Shown in pieces: positions 1 through 5,427 of a stretch of 9,600 bases of DNA; the stretch's first letter is position 1, and the number at the start of each line of letters is the position of its first letter. The notes below the pieces were generated by a model. It did not search any database and was not told the origin of the DNA. It worked only from the letters and a program-made list of their open reading frames with translations. The position numbers were made by a program, and so were the translations under genes. The stretch is from an uncultured Fretibacterium sp. (GTDB lineage Bacteria > Synergistota > Synergistia > Synergistales > Aminobacteriaceae): NCBI GenBank assembly GCA_937899395.1, contig CALBPU010000014.1, positions 1 through 9,600 of the forward strand, read 5' to 3'.

Positions 1-66
1 AATTTTTTTTCGATTTGACAGAGGGGTCTGTTACTTTTTAAGTGTTTTTACTATAGCGGCATATAA

Positions 67-228
67 AGAACAAATAAAAAATATTCTACAATGCACGGAG
101 ATTTTTTTGAGACATGGTTTGAAAAATATTTGCTTACTATGTTTCCAGACGTTTTTGTCTTACGAAACTCATCGACAAGACGATTAAAATTACAAAAGCA
201 GGAGCAAAAACCACAGTCAAAACCGTAA
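67..228 (+). pseudogene. Decayed IS630-type transposase fragment
   Basis: A short open stretch reads YSTMHGDFFETWFEKYLL around 82-135. This resembles the segment of IS630/DDE transposases that lies just before the second catalytic Asp, usually of the form 'GTMNGxFFExWFexxLLP...VIVMDNAxFHR'. Here the next part reads VFVLRNSSTRR (around 151-183), so the expected Asp-Asn pair has become Arg-Asn, and the frame ends at TAA 226-228. An upstream in-frame TAA at 64-66 and the lack of any N-terminal DDE domain show that only a fragment of about 50 codons remains. The family call is my recognition of a short motif, so confidence is moderate. A second open frame without a start codon (123-275) runs over the same DNA in a lysine-rich reading that ends KYFGFAQ. 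I cannot tell whether that is the continuation after a frameshift or chance. Nothing else in 1-287 looks coding. Confidence 0.45.
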
Positions 229-287
229 AGGACGTAGGAAAATCAGTCTTAAAATATTTCGGATTTGCTCAATGATGAAATAAAATT

Positions 288-932
288 TTATCCACTGACG
301 GTTGCTAGAGTATAAGCAAAAATGACATTGCCGCCTGAATGTTTTATTGCATCTGAAAATCTTAATAACGTAAAACCCGTTGTGCAAACATCATCAACTA
401 TAACAACATTTAACCCTTCAATATTTTCAGGAACGATAAAAGCGTCGGATTGTAATTTCATTCGTTCTTTAGCGTTAAGACCTGCACGGCTCGGCATAAC
501 TCTTGACCATTCACAGCCATCAAAAATTTTCACGCCCCAAATTTCGCTCATGCCTTTAGCGATTTCACGAGCTTGATTATAAAATCGTTCGCTCTTCAAA
601 TGTAACGGAACAGGGACAATATAATCAATTTTTTCAGGTTTTTGTTTGTTTTGTTCAATGAAAAATTCAGCCATAGCTTTCCCAATAGGTTTACATAACG
701 AACGAACACCTGAATATTTGAACTCTGAAATTATTTGATTAATTACTGTGTGATACCATGAAGCAGAATTGATTTCGAGATATTCAAGCTGCTTTGTGAT
801 AATTTTTTCGGCGAATAAAGATTTAATACATTCATTGCAAATTACTTCGGCAAATTTTCCGCATACAGGACAATTCGTCGGCCATAATAAATGCAGACAA
901 ATTTTTCCGAAACTCTCAAAATTAAAATTCAT
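288..932 (-). CDS. ComF-like phosphoribosyltransferase with zinc ribbon
   Basis: This is a ComF/GntX-family protein of about 214 residues. Family members combine an N-terminal zinc ribbon with a type I phosphoribosyltransferase fold; some are needed for DNA uptake (ComFC) or nutritional use of DNA (GntX), but the reaction is unsettled. Counting from the ATG at 932, a CxxC-x7-CxxC zinc site lies at C21, C24, C32 and C35. A VPVPLH segment is near residue 106, a family-typical SRAGLNAKER near 148, and the PRPP-binding loop VVIVDDVCTTGFT at about 176-188. Length and motif order are normal, so it looks intact. The frame can extend to a TTG at 950, but the ATG gives the usual short lead into the zinc ribbon. 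The start overlaps the end of the RNase HI gene by 11 bases, suggesting translational coupling. It is the last gene of the operon; I see no clear terminator after it. Competence function here is inference, since no other com genes are visible. Confidence 0.85.
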   Translation of the reverse strand: MNFNFESFGKICLHLLWPTNCPVCGKFAEVICNECIKSLFAEKIITKQLEYLEINSASWYHTVINQIISEFKYSGVRSLCKPIGKAMAEFFIEQNKQKPEKIDYIVPVPLHLKSERFYNQAREIAKGMSEIWGVKIFDGCEWSRVMPSRAGLNAKERMKLQSDAFIVPENIEGLNVVIVDDVCTTGFTLLRFSDAIKHSGGNVIFAYTLATVSG

Positions 933-1365
933 TTCGTGCTTTATGGACAAGAGCGTCGCACCTGTTATTTAATTCATCATCGGCATGACCTTTAACCCAA
1001 TGCCAATTAACATCATGAATTTTTGTGAGTTCGATTAATTTTTCCCATAAATCCCTATTTAATACTGCTCCTCCAGTTGAACTTCTCCAATTTTTTTTCT
1101 GCCAATTAACCAGCCATTTTTTAACGAAAGCGTTTTGCAAATATCCCGAATCAGTATGTAAATCAACATCACAGGGAGTTTTGAGGGCTTCTAATGCTTT
1201 TATTGCCGCAGTGAGTTCCATTCTGTTATTAGTAGTGTCAGGTTCACCGCCATAAATTTCTTTTTCAACTTTGTGAGCAGGTGAATATAAAATTGCAGCC
1301 CAACCTCCTTTTCCGGGATTGGGTGAAGCTCCTCCGTCAGTGTAAATTATTACGTGTGGTTTCAT
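922..1365 (-). CDS. rnhA: Ribonuclease HI
   Basis: RNase HI cleaves the RNA strand of RNA-DNA hybrids in the cytoplasm, removing R-loops and replication primers. The 147-residue protein has normal bacterial length. All catalytic positions are visible: D10 in YTDGGASPNPG, E50 in NNRMELTAA, D72 in HTDSGYLQ, H127 in WVKGHADDE and D137 in NNRCDALVHKA. The basic, Trp-rich stretch at about 84-94 (KWLVNWQKKNW) matches the hybrid-binding 'basic protrusion' of the E. coli type. The ATG at 1365 lies 12 bases after the stop of the PIN toxin gene, and the gene overlaps the following comF-like gene by about 11 bases, so it is co-transcribed. The Shine-Dalgarno is weak (GAGTGAG, overlapping the toxin stop), again consistent with coupling. 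Nothing suggests loss of function. Confidence 0.96.
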   Translation of the reverse strand: MKPHVIIYTDGGASPNPGKGGWAAILYSPAHKVEKEIYGGEPDTTNNRMELTAAIKALEALKTPCDVDLHTDSGYLQNAFVKKWLVNWQKKNWRSSTGGAVLNRDLWEKLIELTKIHDVNWHWVKGHADDELNNRCDALVHKARNEF

Positions 1366-1377
1366 TGCAAATTTTTC

Positions 1378-1761
1378 TCACTCTATTGACAATATTTTGA
1401 TAAGTTGTTTATCAAATGTAGCAATTTCAACTCCGTTTAATTTGTGATAAGCATAAAGCATACAATTGACAAAATCTAAATTGCTTTTCTCAAATTTTGC
1501 AAGTGCTAACACAACCTCATCATGTTCATGACAATGTACAAGTTCCACAAAATTTATAACAACTTCCGAAATTTTTTCCCGTTCCAATGAATAAACCTTC
1601 AACAATACATATACGACTTCTGCAATAACTTCGACTGTAATTATTACATTGTCATTCTCAATATGCTCCGCTGTTTTGAAAGCCATTGAAACATTATCTT
1701 TCAGAAGAAAACGCAGTATCATGTTTGTGTCTAACATTACCGTATTTTTCAACGACTGCAC
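1378..1761 (-). CDS. PIN-domain toxin, VapC-like
   Basis: This is a PIN-fold protein of 119-127 residues. PIN toxins of VapBC modules are Mg-dependent ribonucleases, many cutting tRNA or rRNA, held inactive by the partner antitoxin. Visible acidic residues, counted from the GTG at 1761, are D11 in MLDTNMILRF, E48 in VEVIAEVVYVL, D96 in SNLDFVNC and D117 in ATFDKQL. This is the complete four-acid arrangement, so the nuclease is probably active. Two starts are possible. The GTG at 1761 has AAGGAG nine bases upstream. The ATG at 1737 begins directly at the conserved MLDTN and has no clear Shine-Dalgarno. Either way the gene starts inside the end of the antitoxin gene, by 44 to 68 bases, as expected of translationally coupled TA pairs. 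It sits inside a housekeeping operon, between DUF3084 and rnhA. The RNA target cannot be read from sequence. Confidence 0.85.
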   Translation of the reverse strand: MQSLKNTVMLDTNMILRFLLKDNVSMAFKTAEHIENDNVIITVEVIAEVVYVLLKVYSLEREKISEVVINFVELVHCHEHDEVVLALAKFEKSNLDFVNCMLYAYHKLNGVEIATFDKQLIKILSIE

Positions 1762-1966
1762 GTTCCCATGCTCCTTCCTCTTGTTCTCTTAATTTTGGGT
1801 CTGCATATTTTGACAAAATTCCCATAAGGCTTTTTGCTGAACGTTTTTTCACAGGCTCGACAAATTCGTCCATCACTGTAATTATTACTTTCTGATTAGG
1901 TTTTAGTTCAATATTCTCTAAAGGTTTTATGCTAAATCCGTCAAAATAACCGTTTACTGCTAACAA
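1694..1966 (-). CDS. Antitoxin partner of the PIN toxin
   Basis: A small protein of about 90 residues immediately upstream of, and overlapping, the PIN toxin gene. Its N-terminus (AVNGYFDGFSIKPLENIELKPNQKVIITVMDEF) has the look of a small antitoxin family that I recall beside PIN toxins: a short beta-rich DNA-binding part of AbrB/VapB style. The C-terminal half (KYADPKLREQEEGAWERAVVEKYGN) would be the toxin-binding arm. Start choice: the frame opens with a GTG at 1975 that overlaps the previous stop as GTGA, but the strong GAGGAG at 1975-1980 covers that codon. The TTG at 1966 lies eight bases after the GAGGAG and gives MLAVNGYFDG, the usual N-terminus, so I prefer it. The last residues after YGN run into the toxin gene and are not family-like. 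By analogy with VapB it should neutralise the toxin and may autoregulate, but no separate promoter or operator is evident within the operon. Confidence 0.75.
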   Translation of the reverse strand: MLAVNGYFDGFSIKPLENIELKPNQKVIITVMDEFVEPVKKRSAKSLMGILSKYADPKLREQEEGAWERAVVEKYGNVRHKHDTAFSSER

Positions 1967-1971
1967 AATTC

Positions 1972-3090
1972 TCACTCCTCAAAAATTATTTGAATTACAA
2001 CAGGGCCTTCGGTATAAATATCACCTGAAGCTATTGCGTTAATTATGACAGGTTCTCTTATTTCGCTCAACTCCTCAACAGCGTTAAAAAATGCTTCACC
2101 GTCTAAAGTTCCGACATTATTTGTAGCAGGGTCAGGCAAAATTCCGTCGCTTAAAACTTTATTGCGGAGTTCCCTCAAGAATACATGCAAAATATCTTCC
2201 GGAGTTGTTTTTGAATTTTCACGGTCATTCATGAAAAATTTTCGATAAACCGGTTCACCGTCATGATAAATTATCGTGCTTGTTCCGGTTTGCAATCTTA
2301 TCATTACCCTTAAATTTTCTCCGACCGTATAATTTTCTCCTGATAATGCCCGAACATATTGTCTTACATCTGAACTTGCAAGCTCGTTAATTAATGCTGC
2401 TTCAGTCTCCGAATCAAATTCAATCGGTACATCTCTTAATCTCGTAAATGATTGATTTGAAATTTTTGCCAGAACGTTTAATCTTACTTCCCTCTTCAAT
2501 TCGTTAAGCTCCGAAATAATTTCGTCTTTTGTCATTCCTGCTTCAAAGGCTCTTTGAGCTAAAATTACATTCGCACTTAATGCTATTGCTTCACTCTTCA
2601 TAGCTTGTAAATCGTGCTTTAATTGCGCGGATTCTTCACGCATGATTCTTAACGAGGTCTCTAATTCTCTTTTCTCTTGTTCAAGCAATAGTTTATCGTT
2701 TTTCATTGAGTCAAGTTCAAAACCTGTTAAATCTAAACTCGCAGATGTTTCAGCAAGGGTAGTTCTGATTTGTGCGGTAGTTTCTTCGCTTTGATTTAGT
2801 TGAAACTGTAAGTCGTACATTTGTTGACGTAATAATTTCATTCCGAATAAAGCCGTTCTTACGTCCTGAGAAAATATTGACATTACCGTTAAAATTCCGA
2901 CAGCTATTAACGCTCCTGTCATTGCCGTAATTAACCTGCTCGTATTTTTAGGGCGCATTCCGAATAATGAAACTCTTTTTTTTCCGTATTTTGAACCGAC
3001 AGAATCGCCAAGCACCGAAAGGGCTGCTGAACCGAATACTAACGATAAAATTACAAGCCAACTTGTACCCGAAAGAAAATCCGTAAGCAA
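1972..3090 (-). CDS. DUF3084 family membrane-anchored coiled-coil protein
   Basis: A 372-residue protein of the DUF3084 type, a family of unknown function that I associate with Synergistota and cyanobacteria. Order of parts: a first membrane helix at about 11-28; the family-typical linker GDSVGSKYGKKRVSLFGMRPKNT at 28-50 (small basic loop, Gly-Met-Arg-Pro); a second helix at about 54-73; a long heptad-rich coiled coil at about 82-178 dominated by Glu, Gln, Lys and Leu; and a soluble alpha/beta C-terminal domain to residue 372. Two helices close to the N-terminus place the coiled coil and C-domain on one side of the membrane; which side is not certain. The start is a TTG at 3090 with AAGGAG 11 bases upstream, and that Shine-Dalgarno overlaps the stop of the transporter gene (TAAGGAG). 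The gene ends in a GTGA overlap with the antitoxin frame. It looks intact; the cellular role is unknown. Confidence 0.85.
   Translation of the reverse strand: MLTDFLSGTSWLVILSLVFGSAALSVLGDSVGSKYGKKRVSLFGMRPKNTSRLITAMTGALIAVGILTVMSIFSQDVRTALFGMKLLRQQMYDLQFQLNQSEETTAQIRTTLAETSASLDLTGFELDSMKNDKLLLEQEKRELETSLRIMREESAQLKHDLQAMKSEAIALSANVILAQRAFEAGMTKDEIISELNELKREVRLNVLAKISNQSFTRLRDVPIEFDSETEAALINELASSDVRQYVRALSGENYTVGENLRVMIRLQTGTSTIIYHDGEPVYRKFFMNDRENSKTTPEDILHVFLRELRNKVLSDGILPDPATNNVGTLDGEAFFNAVEELSEIREPVIINAIASGDIYTEGPVVIQIIFEE
1975..1980 (-). promoter_or_regulatory. Ribosome binding site that decides the antitoxin start
   Basis: Read on the minus strand the bases are GAGGAG, a strong Shine-Dalgarno. 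Its last G is also the first base of the GTG at 1975, so it cannot serve that codon. It stands eight bases before the TTG at 1966. It lies within the last codons of the DUF3084 gene, whose stop is at 1972-1974. Confidence 0.6.
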
Positions 3091-3105
3091 AATTTTTTCA
3101 GCTCC

Positions 3106-3969
3106 TTAAATTTTTTTGTGAGTTTTAATCAGAGGTTCAAGTTCCGCTGCCAAAACCGCAACAAAAATTAACGCGCAACCTAAAGCTGCTCTTAACGTTA
3201 TAATTTCTCCTAAAAATATTATGCTGCTTAATAATCCGAATACTGATTCAAGGCTCATTATAATAACGGCTCTGCTCGGTTTAACATATTTTTGAGCGCA
3301 AATTTGAATCATGTAACAGCCGAATGTACATAAAATTATCGTGAATAATAATTCAGGTAAACTTTCGATATTTATTAATTCGTTACGAGTTTCAAATATT
3401 AAAGAATAAAAGAATGCTAATATACCATGTGTCAAAAATTCAACAAAACTTAACACAATAGGATCACAGCCCTGTGTAAATTTCTCAATCGCTATAACCT
3501 GAATTGCAAAAGTTAAAGCGCATATTAACGTCAAAAAATCACCGATATTAAATGTGCCTGAAATTTCATCGCCTGTTAATAAATACATTCCAAACACACA
3601 TAAAAATGCTGCCGATAATGTTATCCAACCGGGAAAAATTTTCCTTATTGCCCACACCATTAACGGCACCATTAAGACATAAGTCGCTGATATAAACGCT
3701 GAACGGCCTCCTCCGATATATTTTAATCCTACCGTCTGAGTTGCTATTGCTATGAACAGTAGAAAACCGAGTATAAATCCGCTCTTAAAATCATGTTTGA
3801 AAGTTTTGTGTATTCTTTTGTGAAAAAATATATAAACTAAAATTGCTGCTGAAAAAAATCTCAAAAACAAAATCCAGCATGGAGGATAAACTCCGACTAA
3901 AATTTTCATTGAGACAAAACTTATTCCCCAAAAAAACGCACAATAAAATAATCCTATATCAGCCCACAT
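3106..3969 (-). CDS. DMT superfamily transporter, EamA type
   Basis: A 287-residue integral membrane protein with about ten hydrophobic segments in two homologous halves (roughly residues 4-132 and 142-275), the layout of the 10-TMS drug/metabolite exporter (EamA) family. Family marks include FWGISFVSMKI near the N-terminus, the small-residue loop GLKYIGGGRSAFISATYVLMVPL at about 81-103, and MSLESVFGLLSSIIFLGE at about 238-255 in the second half. A lysine-rich tail (KTHKKI) is expected to be cytoplasmic. Members export amino acids, metabolites or drugs, and some are importers; the substrate cannot be told from sequence. The ATG at 3969 overlaps the upstream DUF1015 stop by 11 bases, and its stop overlaps the ribosome site of the DUF3084 gene. 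It is therefore tightly embedded in the operon and probably translationally coupled on both sides. Confidence 0.88.
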   Translation of the reverse strand: MWADIGLFYCAFFWGISFVSMKILVGVYPPCWILFLRFFSAAILVYIFFHKRIHKTFKHDFKSGFILGFLLFIAIATQTVGLKYIGGGRSAFISATYVLMVPLMVWAIRKIFPGWITLSAAFLCVFGMYLLTGDEISGTFNIGDFLTLICALTFAIQVIAIEKFTQGCDPIVLSFVEFLTHGILAFFYSLIFETRNELINIESLPELLFTIILCTFGCYMIQICAQKYVKPSRAVIIMSLESVFGLLSSIIFLGEIITLRAALGCALIFVAVLAAELEPLIKTHKKI

Positions 3970-5140
3970 TTTTTATTTTCCTTGCTTCGATATAATATCT
4001 TTTTTCCTGAGCATGTCCCATTGAAAATGTTTTTCTCGGCATTACTCCTGACTGTGAAATGACTTTGAAGAAATCATGTTTGGCGTTTTCATCAAACGGC
4101 AGCATCTCGAATCCGATACAATTATTTTCATTCGAAAGTTCTTTCAGAGTTTCAAGGCCATGAATATAATCAATATCGAATTTTTTATCATCAAGAAATT
4201 TTTGCAGGACTATTAAAGCTGAAGCTCCTTTTGCCTTAGCTATATTAACAACGCCGCTTTTATTATGGGAATAAAATTTTATCGGCCATGAATTTTTAGG
4301 ATTTGTCCAACCGTTTACACAAATTTCATTTTTCATTAAAGCGATTAATTCATCAGGATTTACATTTTTAACGATCCTGTGAATTGGCTCGAATTTTATA
4401 GCATCATCGTAAATATTTTCAAGTTCAACCATTGCGTAACGAGATGTCAAACCTTCTTCATAACATGCTTTTGCTGCTGCTAAAGAATGATTTCCATCGC
4501 CTACTGCGAATAAAACCGAAAGTTCTTTGGATTTCCGTTTGATGTATAAATTTATTCTTGTTGTTAAAGCTCTTGAATGTTCACCACGAACCGACCAGCC
4601 TTTAACATTTCCTCCGCCTTGCATTAAATCAAAGTCATAAATTTTTCTCATTGCGTGTTTTGATAGTGTCATAGGTTCAATTATGTCTCTTCTTTCATCA
4701 TCACATAATAAAATTACGTGTGAAAGTTCGAGAGCTGCATTTTCACGAATTGATTTACGAACCGGAATACGTTCCACAACGGTTTGTTCAGTGGCTCTGA
4801 TTTTTGATTTTGAATCCGGTGTGAAATCATATTGTTCGAGATCAATTACCCCTACAATTCCCTTTCTTATTGAACCGTCTAACAAAGTTCTTTCAACATA
4901 AACATAAGAATTTTTATATTCAGAGAAAATTTTTTGTTCGATATAATTATTCATGGTCGAATTAATGCGTGAAATATTTTCGGGAATATTCTCGTTTAAC
5001 ATTGCTTCAGGGAAAATTAAATTGTAAGCAGAAGGAGAATATCCCACGAAATTTTTAACTTCCTCCCAGTAAGCAGGCTGAGAAGTAAATTGATCGCAAG
5101 CAATCACCGCCCATTTATTCATATCTTCAACATTGGGCAC
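3959..5140 (-). CDS. DUF1015 family protein
   Basis: A 393-residue reading from GTG 5140, matching the DUF1015 family, conserved but of unproven function. Visible family segments are KWAVIACDQFTSQPAYWEEV at 9-28, IRATEQTVVERIPVRKS at 114-130 followed by a long RENAALELSHVILLCDD, and VGDGNHSLAAAKACYEE at 213-229. The last is the Asp-Gly-Asn/His-His-Ser block that is most conserved. No signal peptide or membrane helix is seen, so it is cytoplasmic. The annotated start is doubtful. The ten codons before GTG 5140 stay open and read IIFEPANLLV, which continues the family's usual 'F.PANILLP' N-terminus. An AAAGGA lies seven bases before an ATT at 5167, while GTG 5140 has no ribosome site. The real start is probably upstream, at a rare ATT/ATA codon or after a frameshift. 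This is the first gene of the operon behind the promoter at 5202-5230. Confidence 0.85.
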   Translation of the reverse strand: MPNVEDMNKWAVIACDQFTSQPAYWEEVKNFVGYSPSAYNLIFPEAMLNENIPENISRINSTMNNYIEQKIFSEYKNSYVYVERTLLDGSIRKGIVGVIDLEQYDFTPDSKSKIRATEQTVVERIPVRKSIRENAALELSHVILLCDDERRDIIEPMTLSKHAMRKIYDFDLMQGGGNVKGWSVRGEHSRALTTRINLYIKRKSKELSVLFAVGDGNHSLAAAKACYEEGLTSRYAMVELENIYDDAIKFEPIHRIVKNVNPDELIALMKNEICVNGWTNPKNSWPIKFYSHNKSGVVNIAKAKGASALIVLQKFLDDKKFDIDYIHGLETLKELSNENNCIGFEMLPFDENAKHDFFKVISQSGVMPRKTFSMGHAQEKRYYIEARKIKNVG

Positions 5141-5201
5141 TAATAAATTTGCAGGTTCAAATATAATCGTTCAATCCTTTCATAAAAAATCATTGAGAAT
5201 A

Positions 5202-5230
5202 ATTTTAGGCTGGTGATAAAGAAGCGTCAA
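5202..5230 (-). promoter_or_regulatory. Sigma-70 promoter of the DUF1015-to-comF operon
   Basis: On the minus strand: -35 TTGACG (5230-5225), a 17-base spacer, and -10 TAAAAT (5207-5202). The predicted start of transcription is near 5195, giving a leader of about 28 bases to the ATT at 5167 or 55 bases to the GTG at 5140. The -35 box is inside the 30-bp repeat shared with the Rpn gene promoter. Confidence 0.7.
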
Positions 5231-5251
5231 TAAGCATAGAAACCCATTTAT
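5217..5251. repeat. Direct repeat, left copy
   Basis: Bases 5222-5251 are identical to 6469-6498, and extending to 5217 adds one mismatch (G5221 versus T6468). The core reads AAGCGTCAATAAGCATAGAA and continues ACCCATTTAT. The copies are in the same orientation, 1247 bases apart, and bracket the CTERM gene remnant and the Rpn gene. Read on the minus strand each copy carries a TTGACG -35 box plus about 20 bases upstream of it. Confidence 0.95.
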
Positions 5252-5254
5252 CAA

Positions 5255-5344
5255 GAAGAAAATAAACTTGGTTCCAGCGACGGAACTTGTTCAACGGACT
5301 TCGGAATTTTAGGAACAGGGTTAATTTTGAAACGCTCGAAATAA
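5255..5344 (+). pseudogene. Remnant C-terminal tail of a Synergist-CTERM protein
   Basis: This frame reads ENKLGSSDGTCSTDFGILG followed by TGLILKRSK and TAA at 5342-5344. It matches, almost residue for residue, the end of the complete gene at 6715-8076 (LGPSSGTCSTGFGILG...MFKRSK). The hydrophobic helix is shortened by about six residues, too short to span a membrane. Upstream the frame hits TAG at 5237-5239 inside the direct repeat, and no start codon or body of a gene exists. It is therefore the last 30 codons of a deleted paralogue or duplicated segment, fused to the repeat. It lies just before the terminator at 5369-5409, as a gene end would. Confidence 0.8.
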
Positions 5345-5368
5345 AATTTGGAAATTAAAAATTCAAAA

Positions 5369-5409
5369 TAAGGTAGGACTAAAATAAAAATCCTACCTTA
5401 ATTTTTTTG
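5369..5409. terminator. Rho-independent terminator, usable in both directions
   Basis: A perfect 10-base-pair stem, TAAGGTAGGA (5369-5378) with TCCTACCTTA (5391-5400), and a 12-base loop. On the plus strand it is followed by ATTTTTTTG (5401-5409), fitting the end of the former CTERM gene. On the minus strand it begins 27 bases after the stop of the Rpn gene and is followed by TTTTGAATTTTT, so it can also stop Rpn transcription before the DUF1015 promoter. Confidence 0.85.
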
Positions 5410-5427
5410 TTGACAAAAAATTTATTT

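Noticed and set aside
16..33. ACAGA-GGGG-TCTGT hairpin and a TTGACA box near the left end
   Set aside because: The stem is only five pairs with no adjoining T-run of note, and no -10 box lies at the right distance from TTGACA, so neither a terminator nor a promoter can be supported.
271..300. Possible terminator after the comF-like gene
   Set aside because: Only an AAAATTTT self-complementary run is present. There is no GC-containing stem followed by a T-run on the minus strand.
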